Of a stretch of 64,000 nt of DNA, positions 7,743-15,969 are shown piece after piece. The notes below the pieces were generated by a model. The model did no database searches and was not told the DNA's origin. It saw nothing but the letters and a program-made list of their open reading frames with translations. The position numbers and the translations under genes were made by a program. The first letter of the stretch is position 1. Every line of letters starts with the position of its first letter. The DNA comes from Thermoplasmata archaeon (GTDB lineage: Archaea > Thermoplasmatota > Thermoplasmata > Thermoplasmatales > Thermoplasmataceae): the NCBI GenBank assembly GCA_021817455.1, contig JAKAUW010000080.1:1-64000 (forward strand), given 5' to 3'.

Positions 7743-8537
7743 CTATTTCTTCTTCATGAGAAATAGCTGCCAGAGATAGCTTTTCGTGATTTTTCCGCCA
7801 TAATTTTTGTCAATCATGTCTGTTAGGCATTCCAGCAAGCCTTCCCGCGAAGGGTCCTCCATCAATATTATATCTGAATAGGTGGATAGGAGTTGCCTAT
7901 ATTCTGAAGCAGTGTATTCAACATCAGTTCCATAGTTTTTGTTAATTGTCTTTTCAAATCCGTCCCTGAACTCGGAAGAGTACCTGAATCCATCTTTCAC
8001 CACTTCATCGCGGCCAGGGAGCCTGAATTCTGCAGTTGTGTTCTTATCCCATTTGAGATAACATTCCTGAGATGAAACAGGAAAAGTATCCCTCCCATTG
8101 TCTATATGCCTTGTTTCAATTATTGCTGCTGTTCCACCTTTACTGACAATATTCCTGATCTTTTGGCCTCTTTTCAATGGGTCGAGCCAGTGGTATGAAG
8201 TAGCGGCAACAACTAGGTCATATGAGTCAGGTTCTAATTCTTCTGTGTCAAAATCTCCTTCAAGAATAGTAACATTAGTGAACTTGGGGACATTGAGTCT
8301 GGCTTTCTGCGCAAGTTTACTGCCCAGTTCTATCCCAGTAACGGTGAAGCCCTTGAGTGCCAAAGCCCGGGTCAGGAAGCCTGTGCCTGTACCGATCTCA
8401 AGTATCCTGGAACTGACTTTAATGCCAGAATTCTCGACGAGATCGTCTATAAGAGAGACAGGGTATTCTGGCCTAGCAATATCGTAAAGGTCAGCAACAC
8501 TGTCAAATATGGACTTCTTCCCCGCAGCATCCTTCAC
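7743..8537 (-). CDS. Class I SAM-dependent methyltransferase
   Basis: 264 residues. The SAM-binding glycine-rich motif ILEIGTGTGFLT is at about residues 40-51, followed by the acidic loop TGIELG and the motif-II/III region ILEGDFDTEEL and DLVVAATSYHWLD. This is the UbiE/BioC-like methyltransferase fold. HWLD is common in trans-aconitate and small-molecule methyltransferases, but no substrate can be assigned. It stands alone, convergent to agmatinase. Confidence 0.75.
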   Translation of the reverse strand: MKDAAGKKSIFDSVADLYDIARPEYPVSLIDDLVENSGIKVSSRILEIGTGTGFLTRALALKGFTVTGIELGSKLAQKARLNVPKFTNVTILEGDFDTEELEPDSYDLVVAATSYHWLDPLKRGQKIRNIVSKGGTAAIIETRHIDNGRDTFPVSSQECYLKWDKNTTAEFRLPGRDEVVKDGFRYSSEFRDGFEKTINKNYGTDVEYTASEYRQLLSTYSDIILMEDPSREGLLECLTDMIDKNYGGKITKSYLWQLFLMKKK

Positions 8538-8630
8538 TGATGCCTCACCATGTTGTATATTGGTATAATTAACGGTTCATACATGTTTGATATATAAAAT
8601 GCATTTGTTGAGATAAAAAGTAAAATTAGG

Positions 8631-9161
8631 TTAAAGTCCTAGCTTTCCAGCTATTTCTTTACCTTTGGTAATTTCAATTCTGCAAGGGGTTGGTAATTTG
8701 ATCGATGCTTTGTGCAGTGCGTCTCTGAGCATCACAGCTCTGTCAGGGGTTGTCCTGCCAACCATTATGATGTCACCTGAAGATATTCTGGCTGCTGTGC
8801 CAACAGGCCTTCCAAATGCCGCCCTCATACCTGATGAAATTCTGTCTGCTCCTGCCCCGGTTGCCATCTTATGTTCCCTAAGGACATGATGTGGGTATGG
8901 CCTAATCTGGAGGAAATAATTGTCTGCAGTTGAGCCTTCCATCATCTTCCTGTTCACAGAAATCCTAGCGGCTTCAAGAGCGATATGCCTGATCTGGCAA
9001 GCTTCCTTGGCAACCAGTCTTAGTTCGATCTCGAAATCTCTCTTCTGATTCCCCTGTATGAAAGTCGTAATCTTTGGGTAGGGTACTCCTCCCATGAACT
9101 CCTTCCTAGTATAAGCTGGACCTGAAATTTTAGTGTACATTCTTGCTGGTTTAGTTACCAT
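8631..9161 (-). CDS. rpl10e: Large ribosomal subunit protein L10e (uL16)
   Basis: 176 residues, the normal length for archaeal L10e. Typical segments are KPARMYTKISGPAYTRKEF at the N-terminus, RPYPHHVLREHKMATGAGADR in part near residues 107-120, and SSGMRAAFGRPVGTAARI. The protein binds 23S rRNA near the A-site finger and helps position tRNA. A TATA element near 9187-9197 on the minus strand fits a leaderless start at 9161. It is a single gene, outside a ribosomal protein operon. Confidence 0.95.
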   Translation of the reverse strand: MVTKPARMYTKISGPAYTRKEFMGGVPYPKITTFIQGNQKRDFEIELRLVAKEACQIRHIALEAARISVNRKMMEGSTADNYFLQIRPYPHHVLREHKMATGAGADRISSGMRAAFGRPVGTAARISSGDIIMVGRTTPDRAVMLRDALHKASIKLPTPCRIEITKGKEIAGKLGL

Positions 9162-9292
9162 GGAGATTCTATCCGAAAGCCGGTCAGAATATAAAAACTA
9201 AACGATTTGCTTAATAAACGGTGTCATCATTGTCGTAATTTTCCCTTTGTGACCCTAATTCCAAGATGCGGTAAAACTGCACTTGGTATAAA

Positions 9293-9318
9293 CATTATAT
9301 TTATGGTAACTATTTACC
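9293..9318 (+). promoter_or_regulatory. TATA box with palindromic operator candidate
   Basis: The TATA element CATTATATTTATGG (9291-9304 region) is followed directly by GGTAA (9305-9309), CTAT and TTACC (9314-9318), a perfect 5-bp inverted repeat with a 4-bp spacer. It ends three bases before the ATG at 9322, so it covers the predicted transcription start. A dimeric regulator bound here would block transcription; the encoded AbrB-like protein is the obvious candidate. Confidence 0.5.
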
Positions 9319-9321
9319 ACT

Positions 9322-9483
9322 ATGGAGAAAAAGAAATTAATTGATGTTACCCACATATCCTCAAGGGGATCATCTTACAGGATCACACTTCCTAAGAGGG
9401 TAATCAGCAGACTAAACCTCAAAGATGACGACATCATAGCATTTTACGAAGACGAGGGTGTCAAGATCGATAAAATCCAGTAG
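9322..9483 (+). CDS. AbrB/MazE-like (SpoVT swapped-hairpin) DNA-binding protein
   Basis: 53 residues: a short basic N-terminus, then SSYRITLPKRVISRLNLKDD and IIAFYEDEGVKI. The pattern of strand, (I/V)TLPK(R/E), LxLKxGDxI-like turn and strand is that of the AbrB swapped-hairpin fold, which dimerises to bind DNA. Such proteins act as free-standing transition regulators or as antitoxins. No toxin-like ORF is adjacent: the next gene is an MFS transporter 30 bases downstream, which may be co-transcribed and regulated by it. The TATA spacing makes the mRNA leaderless. The gene is below the usual length cut-off and easily missed. Confidence 0.75.
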   Translation: MEKKKLIDVTHISSRGSSYRITLPKRVISRLNLKDDDIIAFYEDEGVKIDKIQ

Positions 9484-9513
9484 GTAAGTACCAAGTGAGA
9501 TTTATCTCAACCG

Positions 9514-10605
9514 TTGCATTACTCCGTTGTGCCTTCAGATTCATCAAAAAATGCCTCTTTTTCACTATTCATAAGCACACTCTCCTTTGGGTCTGGATGG
9601 TTCAGCCTTAGTTTTGCTATTCCATTGCTTGCGCAAAACATTGGATACTCTTACGTAGTAATCGGGATATTAGGGTTTCTGGCATCATTGCCTTTCCCGG
9701 TTGTGGCCTTTATCTACCTGAAATCAGGCTACAGGATGCTGAGATATGGCACGATTATTCCGCTTGTTTCACTTACTGCCTTATCCCTTCTGTTTTATTT
9801 CTATTACAGGAGCTACTTCATTCCACTTACAATAATTGCCAGTTTAATTCAGGCACCTTGGTGGATTGCAACGGAGATCTCACTCGGGACATTCAGCGGA
9901 ACAAGAAATGCTGAAAAGTATTCTGCCGGATGGGGCATTCCAAACGCACTGGCACCTATACTTATGGGCGTCATTCTCCAGATAAGCGGTTATGAAATAG
10001 TGTTCCTTGTTTCTATGGTGGCTTTCATCGTTGGTGCGTTGACGTCTCCAAGGCCAGGCATACTTTCAATGAAAAATGCGGAAAAACCTGTTAAGAGGAT
10101 CTATCTTCTATCGCTTTTCTTTGCAGGGATATTTTCCGGGTTCATCTACTTCGTAATGGAACCTGTCCTAAGGGCACATGGCTTCAATTATCTGATAATA
10201 GGAGGTGTGATCTCGCTTTATGGGGTGGTTGCTGCAATCGGGTACATAATACTAAATTATTCTAGAGATCTTAATATATCCACTTACAGTGCGCTTTCTG
10301 CACTATTAATAGTTCCAACCGCATTAATTGGGGTTTTCCTGAACATTTACACCATTGTCATTGTGGTTATTCTTGCAGGGCTAGGAGTCTCTATAAGCAT
10401 GTCCAAGGTATTGTCTTATATCGCAGGTTCATCTGATCTAAAGAGGGGTGTATTCTATTATGAGACGTTCTTCGGGACTGGATTCATGGCAGGTTCGCTG
10501 CTACAGGACGTCCTTTACCAGTATATTGGAAAAGTAACAATTTTGATAATGTTCATCGCTCCCCTGGCCTACGCAATGGTAATGCTATCACGGAAATGGC
10601 AATAA
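9514..10605 (+). CDS. MFS-type transporter
   Basis: 363 residues with about eleven to twelve hydrophobic segments. Loop motifs such as LKSGYRMLRYG after the second helix fit the major facilitator superfamily. It is shorter than the usual 400 residues. The start is a TTG at 9514; a GTG at 9529 gives nearly the same protein. It follows the AbrB-like gene by 30 bases with no promoter of its own visible. Substrate unknown; drug, sugar or metabolite export and import are all possible. Confidence 0.72.
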   Translation: MHYSVVPSDSSKNASFSLFISTLSFGSGWFSLSFAIPLLAQNIGYSYVVIGILGFLASLPFPVVAFIYLKSGYRMLRYGTIIPLVSLTALSLLFYFYYRSYFIPLTIIASLIQAPWWIATEISLGTFSGTRNAEKYSAGWGIPNALAPILMGVILQISGYEIVFLVSMVAFIVGALTSPRPGILSMKNAEKPVKRIYLLSLFFAGIFSGFIYFVMEPVLRAHGFNYLIIGGVISLYGVVAAIGYIILNYSRDLNISTYSALSALLIVPTALIGVFLNIYTIVIVVILAGLGVSISMSKVLSYIAGSSDLKRGVFYYETFFGTGFMAGSLLQDVLYQYIGKVTILIMFIAPLAYAMVMLSRKWQ

Positions 10606-11706
10606 TCAGAATTTAGACGGATTTCGAACATCAATCACAATATTCTTTTCCCCAACGGCATCCTTGTCTAGCTCATGGCCACACTTGGTGCACTTCAGTG
10701 ACAAGTTCGGGAGAAGTATGTGGTACGTTGCCTGGCCGCATTCAGGGCATCTGCTTTTGACAAATGGCTCGATTTCAGATATCACCTTCCGTTCCACACT
10801 ATGTTCCACATCTACTCCTATTGCAGAAGACGTGCTTACTTCCGGCGTCTCATTAGGGACCTTTATCCCGAGCTGTACCAGTGAATAGACGCCAAGAAAA
10901 CCGAGGAAAAAGAGGAAAAGTGGCAATATTACGCTAAGAGCTGCGTTGCCGGAAATAAGGAATGCAGTTAAATTGGTCATGGCAACGGCAAAATTTGTTA
11001 GGTATGCTTTGAGGAAGCCTAAATTCAGGAATATTTCGTTCAACACCAGAAGGGAAAAGAACGCGGTAATGAAAGTCAGAATGGTTCCTGAAACCAGAAA
11101 AGATGCTGCAAGGGATATTATGACGGAAACAAAGTGTCTCTCCTTGCTGCTCATCTTGTAGAATTTTATGCCTTCAGACAGTGGAGTACCGTGCATTTTG
11201 CTGATGATCACCGCTGCAATTGTAATAGGGAGCAGTTCGTAAAGTGCAGCCTCCAGAAGGGTCTGGTAAGAGAAGATGAAGTTCTGAATTGGCCCTGATT
11301 CATTAAACGGAAATTCATTGGTGTAACTAGGCACAAAATAAGTAATGAGTTCTGAAAGGACCAGCTGGACCAGAATATATATCATAAGATAGCCATAGAA
11401 TTTCCTGTTTTTCTCCCTTGAAAATCCCATGGACAGGTTTTCGTTTCTGTAGAACAGTGAATAAATGGCAAAAATCGTAAAGAAAATGGAAAGGATTACG
11501 ATTAGATAAACGGTGAAAGCGTTGAAATTAAGGCCTGAAAAGCCTGAAACCTTGTCTCCCAGTGCTGTTATCTTGTCCGGGCTGGAAAAAACTGGTATGA
11601 TAAAGTATAGAAATGTTATGAATGAGACGAAAATCAGCACCAGGCCAGAATAGGTCAGGATCAATTCACCGGGTGTCAGTTTTTCATCCTTCTCATGCAT
11701 TGGCAA
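10606..11706 (-). CDS. Membrane protein with C-terminal zinc ribbon, degenerate CPBP-like
   Basis: 366 residues with about eight membrane segments over residues 15-270, then a soluble tail with a zinc ribbon: CPECGQATYHILL and CTKCGHELD (about residues 325-350). The segment EAALYELLPITI resembles the EExxxR region of CPBP (Abi) intramembrane proteases, but the second glutamate and the arginine are missing, so protease activity is doubtful. The gene ends right against the MFS gene (convergent) and begins 6 bases after the AlaX-like gene, with which it may form an operon. Confidence 0.55.
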   Translation of the reverse strand: MPMHEKDEKLTPGELILTYSGLVLIFVSFITFLYFIIPVFSSPDKITALGDKVSGFSGLNFNAFTVYLIVILSIFFTIFAIYSLFYRNENLSMGFSREKNRKFYGYLMIYILVQLVLSELITYFVPSYTNEFPFNESGPIQNFIFSYQTLLEAALYELLPITIAAVIISKMHGTPLSEGIKFYKMSSKERHFVSVIISLAASFLVSGTILTFITAFFSLLVLNEIFLNLGFLKAYLTNFAVAMTNLTAFLISGNAALSVILPLFLFFLGFLGVYSLVQLGIKVPNETPEVSTSSAIGVDVEHSVERKVISEIEPFVKSRCPECGQATYHILLPNLSLKCTKCGHELDKDAVGEKNIVIDVRNPSKF

Positions 11707-11712
11707 TTCTCC

Positions 11713-12426
11713 TTACTTCAGTGTTATGTTTATTCTTCTGCTTATTTTTCCCTTGACGAGGTTAGTCTTGAACTCAATCTCCCCAATCTCGCTTGTATTC
11801 TTTACATTAGTGCCAAATTCCATCTGGTCGGGAATGCCATTTAAGTGGAGTATCCTTATCTTATCGTAATCTGGTACTCTTGCTTTGCATAATTTCATCA
11901 TTTCTTCTTTTTTAAGGAAGTCTTCCCTGCTCAAATAGGAAAAACTTGTGTCTGCATTAGACTTAGCCACTTTGTTGGCTTCAGCAAAGAGTTCATCCAC
12001 CTGTTCCTTAGTAATTTCTTCAAGCTCAAGATCCACCCATGCGTTATCGTCATAGGTCTGGTTAATCCTCATTGTCGCCCCATACATTTTGTATGCAAGG
12101 CCACTGAGTATCTTCAATGCGGTTCTGAACCTCATGTGAAGGTACCTCACATCCCAGTCAAGAACCTGTTTTACCTCTTTTCCGTCAATGTTGTCTGGGA
12201 AAGTGTCATGGGACATAAGGTGGATACTGTCTCCATCTGACCAGGTATCCACTATAATGTACTCAGTCCCATCGATGTATACATGGCCCCTATCGTTTGG
12301 CTGCCCCTCGCTGGTAGGATAAAAGACCGTCTGATCAACTATCAAATCTGTGAATTCATGCCACAAAGCCTTTCCTGTGGCTTCTTTTTGATACTGATCT
12401 TCGAGATATAGCAATTTGGTGTCCAT
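11713..12426 (-). CDS. AlaX-like alanyl-tRNA editing domain protein lacking zinc ligands
   Basis: 237 residues. The family signature is clear: VDQTVFYPTSEGQPNDRG at residues 30-47 (canonical QTxFYPxGGGQPxDxG) and KNTSEIG near residue 217. The zinc ligands are not there. Where active AlaX has HTALH, this protein has RTALK (R101, K105), and where they have CGGTH it has FGTN. Functional AlaX proteins remove serine or glycine from mischarged tRNA-Ala with this zinc site. The protein is therefore probably inactive in the known way, or uses another mechanism. It is upstream of the zinc-ribbon membrane protein and divergent from folC. Confidence 0.75.
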   Translation of the reverse strand: MDTKLLYLEDQYQKEATGKALWHEFTDLIVDQTVFYPTSEGQPNDRGHVYIDGTEYIIVDTWSDGDSIHLMSHDTFPDNIDGKEVKQVLDWDVRYLHMRFRTALKILSGLAYKMYGATMRINQTYDDNAWVDLELEEITKEQVDELFAEANKVAKSNADTSFSYLSREDFLKKEEMMKLCKARVPDYDKIRILHLNGIPDQMEFGTNVKNTSEIGEIEFKTNLVKGKISRRINITLK

Positions 12427-12556
12427 CGATTCTTGAATACTCTGGAATATTTATTTAATTGCCTTAACCGCAATGCTCACCAACTTCATGGGAACCTGTC
12501 CAAAAATACAAATGAGGCCCCTTCTTTGTGGAATAACTTTTTGATTAGGCAAAGCA

Positions 12557-13852
12557 TTGGCTCTCGTGTTTTCTCCAGATCTGAAGTTTCTATACGGGCT
12601 TTACAGGGAAGGTATAAAGCTGGATCTTTCGGCAACAATGGAATTTGCCCAGTCGATGGGGAACCCACAGAACAATTTTCGCTCTTTCCACATAGCAGGT
12701 ACCAACGGAAAAGGTTCCACGGCTGCCTACATTTACAATATTCTCATGGAAAAAGGTAACACCGGCCTTTACACCTCCCCCCATCTTATTAAGTTTAATG
12801 AGAGAATAATTGCAGGTAGGGAACAAATTACGGATGAAGAGATAATAAGGTTTATTCAGGAAAACAAGCCTCTAATCGAGGAACTTTCCACCAAAAATAG
12901 AAACCCCACTTTCTTCGAGGCTTCCACAATTATGGCATTCCAGCATTTTGCAGACAAGAATGTCAAATACGCAAGCATAGAAGTCGGGCTCGGCGGGAGA
13001 CTAGATTCCACAAATATCATTGAACCTGAGGTGAGCGTCATAACTCAGGTGGGATACGAGCATGCAGACAAGCTCGGGTGCTCACTGACATCCATTGCCG
13101 GTGAAAAAGCAGGGATCGTGAAGCCTGGCAGGCCGGTTGTACTGGGGGACACAAAGAGGGAAGTCATCGAAACCGTAAGGAAGTTTGCGGAATCTAGGAA
13201 CTCTTCGTTTATACATTCTCCATCAGTCTGCAGGATCACTGAACTGGAGCAGGATATACGTGGAAGCAGGTTTAATTTAAGCACACCTACAGGTGAATAC
13301 AGGATAGACACCTCAATGGTGGGTCGTTTTCAGCCGGGAAACATATGTACCGCCATACTTGCGGTTGAAAGTTCAAAAGTAGACACATTCAGCGAGAAGG
13401 ACATTGAAAGGGGGATCTCAAGAACTAGATGGCCCGGAAGGATGGATATTATCAGGAAGGATCCTGTAGTCATGGTCGACGGTGCACACAACCCCCCTGC
13501 CGCCAACGCACTTAGAGTTTCAATGGAAGAGCTCAAGGTAAAGTCACCAACATTACTGCTTGGAATGCTTTCAGACAAGGACGCTTTCTCTTTCCTCAGA
13601 ATAATGCGGATGATTTCAGGAAAGGCAATATTCACTACACCTGATGAGCCAGTCAGGGCAATTCCTGCCGGTACACTGGCCAAAATGGCTGAAGGTATCT
13701 TCAAGGATGCAGTGGCAATAGACGACCCATTGGAGGCGTATGAAAGGGCAATTGCAACATCTGATTTTGTACTCGTTGCAGGCTCACTTTACCTAGTCGG
13801 AGCCATAATGGAACATGAAAGGGCACCCGTCATGCCTTATGCTGCAGATTAA
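12557..13852 (+). CDS. folC: Folylpolyglutamate synthase / dihydrofolate synthase
   Basis: 431 residues from the TTG at 12557 (a GTG at 12566 is an alternative). The Mur-ligase-like ATP site is HIAGTNGKGS (residues 46-54), followed by the FolC signature SPHLIKFNERI and the central GLGGRLDSTN. C-terminal MVDGAHNPPAA is also diagnostic. The enzyme adds glutamate to folate-type cofactors. An AT-rich TATA element near 12450 would start transcription near 12473, where a 23-codon ORF in the same frame begins and ends with TGA at 12544, thirteen bases before the TTG. Confidence 0.88.
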   Translation: MALVFSPDLKFLYGLYREGIKLDLSATMEFAQSMGNPQNNFRSFHIAGTNGKGSTAAYIYNILMEKGNTGLYTSPHLIKFNERIIAGREQITDEEIIRFIQENKPLIEELSTKNRNPTFFEASTIMAFQHFADKNVKYASIEVGLGGRLDSTNIIEPEVSVITQVGYEHADKLGCSLTSIAGEKAGIVKPGRPVVLGDTKREVIETVRKFAESRNSSFIHSPSVCRITELEQDIRGSRFNLSTPTGEYRIDTSMVGRFQPGNICTAILAVESSKVDTFSEKDIERGISRTRWPGRMDIIRKDPVVMVDGAHNPPAANALRVSMEELKVKSPTLLLGMLSDKDAFSFLRIMRMISGKAIFTTPDEPVRAIPAGTLAKMAEGIFKDAVAIDDPLEAYERAIATSDFVLVAGSLYLVGAIMEHERAPVMPYAAD

Positions 13853-13892
13853 GCTTTTGATCAAGTATTGGTTTATGTTTCTGGTCAAAAAA

Positions 13893-13933
13893 GCTTTTAG
13901 TACTCCCAACCCCTATGCGTAATTTACCGGTAA
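13893..13933 (+). promoter_or_regulatory. orc1/cdc6 promoter with palindrome
   Basis: A TATA-like GCTTTTAGTAC (13893-13903) is followed by the perfect palindrome TTACCGGTAA (13924-13933) at the predicted transcription start, four bases before the ATG at 13938. No origin recognition box with its G-rich string was identified in the 85-bp intergenic space. Confidence 0.4.
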
Positions 13934-13937
13934 TCGC

Positions 13938-15248
13938 ATGAATTTATTTTCAAAATATTCAGGTTCTTCTGATCTGCTGGCAGGTGATCTCGGGCGCTTA
14001 AGCGGTTCATATGTTCCTGAATCTTTCCCCCACAGGGAAACCGAAATTGATCATATCGTACGGATACTGAGCAGCATCATGCGCGATTCCAGGCCGTCCA
14101 ATATTCTCATCTATGGCAAGACCGGGACCGGAAAGACTTCCACTACACAATATGTTACAAAAATGCTGTCTGAAGCAGCAGGGGAGAAAGTTAGAGTCTG
14201 CTTTGTAAACTGCCAGGTTCATGATTCACCTTATTCCATACTCACAACTCTTGTAAATGAACTGTCTGAAGGTAAAGATGATCTCATCCCACCCATGGGA
14301 TGGCCGCTGGACAGAATCTACGGCGAGCTTATTGCTAGGATAAACGGAAAAGGCGGATATTATGTGCTTGTCCTTGACGAAATTGACAGGCTCCTCCAAA
14401 AGAATGGCGGAGATTCACTCTATGTACTGCTCAAGGTAATCGATGATTCCACTTCATCCAGGACTTCCCTCATTGGCATTACAAATGACGCAAACATCCT
14501 CGACGGCCTTGAGCCGAGGATAAGAAGCAGAATGAACCAGGAAAGTATTCTTTTCTCCCCCTACAACGCCTCTGACCTCAGAGATATAATTTCCTTCCGG
14601 CTTAAGGGCGTGGTAAAAGCCAATGTGGTTGAGGAATCAGCCATAAACCTTTGTGCTGCACTGGGTGCACAGGAACACGGGGATGCACGAAAAGCACTGG
14701 ACCTCATGAGAATATCCGTAGAGATAGCTATGAGAGAGGGCAGGAAGACCATCACCGACAAGGAAATTTATGAGGCAAGGGACAGGTTTGAAATGGATGT
14801 GGTGAAGGAAGCTATTAAGACACTTCCGCTGCAGAGCAAAATTGTCCTTCTGAGCGCCGTTGTCACACAGGAACTGAGCAGCAAGCTCATGATAACTGGC
14901 GAGATTTATGAGAACTACAGGAACATATGCAATGAGCTGGGTTTCATGTCCCTTACCAGCCGGAGGGTTAGCGACATCCTTTCTGAACTGGAAGACTTCG
15001 GCCTTCTTTCAGCTACAACGAGAAGCATGGGGAGATACGGAAGAACAAGGTTCATAAAGGTCATGGGACAGCTGGACCTATTCAAAAAACACCTGCTTGA
15101 AGACGATAACCTTTCCATGTTCCAGGGGTCTAGAATCGTGAGGCAGTCCCGCTTTGAAAATGTTTTTGGGAATAAGGAGGAGAGAAATCTCACAGATCGT
15201 GAACTGGAGAATAAGCTTTCAAACTTTGCAGATGCTGACTTGCAGTAA
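13938..15248 (+). CDS. cdc6: Orc1/Cdc6 replication initiator
   Basis: 436 residues, normal for archaeal Orc1/Cdc6. AAA+ domain: Walker A YGKTGTGKT (residues 59-67), Walker B VLVLDEID (143-150), sensor 1 in LIGITND, and the arginine-finger region LEPRIRSRM. The C-terminal third is the winged helix (LTSRRVSDILSELEDFGLL). The protein binds origins and loads the MCM helicase. In many archaea an origin lies next to the gene, but the upstream region here is short. Confidence 0.93.
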   Translation: MNLFSKYSGSSDLLAGDLGRLSGSYVPESFPHRETEIDHIVRILSSIMRDSRPSNILIYGKTGTGKTSTTQYVTKMLSEAAGEKVRVCFVNCQVHDSPYSILTTLVNELSEGKDDLIPPMGWPLDRIYGELIARINGKGGYYVLVLDEIDRLLQKNGGDSLYVLLKVIDDSTSSRTSLIGITNDANILDGLEPRIRSRMNQESILFSPYNASDLRDIISFRLKGVVKANVVEESAINLCAALGAQEHGDARKALDLMRISVEIAMREGRKTITDKEIYEARDRFEMDVVKEAIKTLPLQSKIVLLSAVVTQELSSKLMITGEIYENYRNICNELGFMSLTSRRVSDILSELEDFGLLSATTRSMGRYGRTRFIKVMGQLDLFKKHLLEDDNLSMFQGSRIVRQSRFENVFGNKEERNLTDRELENKLSNFADADLQ

Positions 15249-15250
15249 TA

Positions 15251-15892
15251 TCAAACGAAGTTTTCTCTGAAGATGAAGCACATATCGTCCGCAACTTTCA
15301 CCAGTGTGAGACCTTGTTTTTCGGCGAAATCATCAGGTGCTGTGGTCCAGTCATAGTTATCCACAACAATGAGGAATTTTTTCCTCAGGTTTTTCAGTGC
15401 GGTTTCAAGTTCCCAATTTACATGCTCATAGGTGTGCTCCGAATCGTGGAAGAAGATATCAAATGGGCCGAAATAGCTTAATTTGCTTTCCAGGGTGTTC
15501 TTTGTGTCTCCAAGAACCAGTGACCAACGATCCCTTAATTTATCAGGAACGAGGAACCCAACTGGCATTTCCTCATCCTCACCGTACTTCTGTCCCAGGT
15601 CAAAACTGAAGAGCCTTCCCCTGAATTCTGAAGAAGCTTCTAAAATTGCAGTCGAAGTGCTTCCTGGACCCACACCCGTTTCTGCAATTAGTGGTGCCCT
15701 CATCATCTTGACACCTGTATAAAGCCAGCAAAGTTCCGATCCTGAAACCTGCCAGTAATTCTTTCCGCCTATTCTGGATTCCACATATTCAACAATCCTT
15801 GAAGCCTCTTTGAACGAATCTAAGACTTCAGTTTCAGTGCATTCCAGGAACTGGAGAATCTTCTCTTTTCCTGTAAAGTCAGGGTTGATCAT
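15251..15892 (-). CDS. Class I methyltransferase-like protein (O-methyltransferase fold)
   Basis: 213 residues. LIAETGVGPGSTSTAILEA (about residues 68-86) is a SAM-binding motif of the Methyltransf_24 type, LFSFDLG is the acidic-loop strand, and FDIFFHDSEHTYEHV with IVVDNYDW are the typical metal-dependent O-methyltransferase segments. Substrate unknown. It is convergent with cdc6, three bases apart. Confidence 0.7.
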   Translation of the reverse strand: MINPDFTGKEKILQFLECTETEVLDSFKEASRIVEYVESRIGGKNYWQVSGSELCWLYTGVKMMRAPLIAETGVGPGSTSTAILEASSEFRGRLFSFDLGQKYGEDEEMPVGFLVPDKLRDRWSLVLGDTKNTLESKLSYFGPFDIFFHDSEHTYEHVNWELETALKNLRKKFLIVVDNYDWTTAPDDFAEKQGLTLVKVADDMCFIFRENFV

Positions 15893-15969
15893 TCTTTTCC
15901 TCTCTCATAAGAAATGCAATTTTCCGCATTAAATTTAATGGCAGAAAGCACATCCCGGTGTAGATCGCT

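Noticed and set aside
9322-10605. Toxin-antitoxin pair led by the AbrB-like gene
   Set aside because: The downstream gene is a membrane transporter and no small toxin-like ORF is adjacent.
13853-13937. Replication origin next to orc1/cdc6
   Set aside because: Only 85 bp, without repeated origin recognition boxes or a long AT-rich unwinding element.
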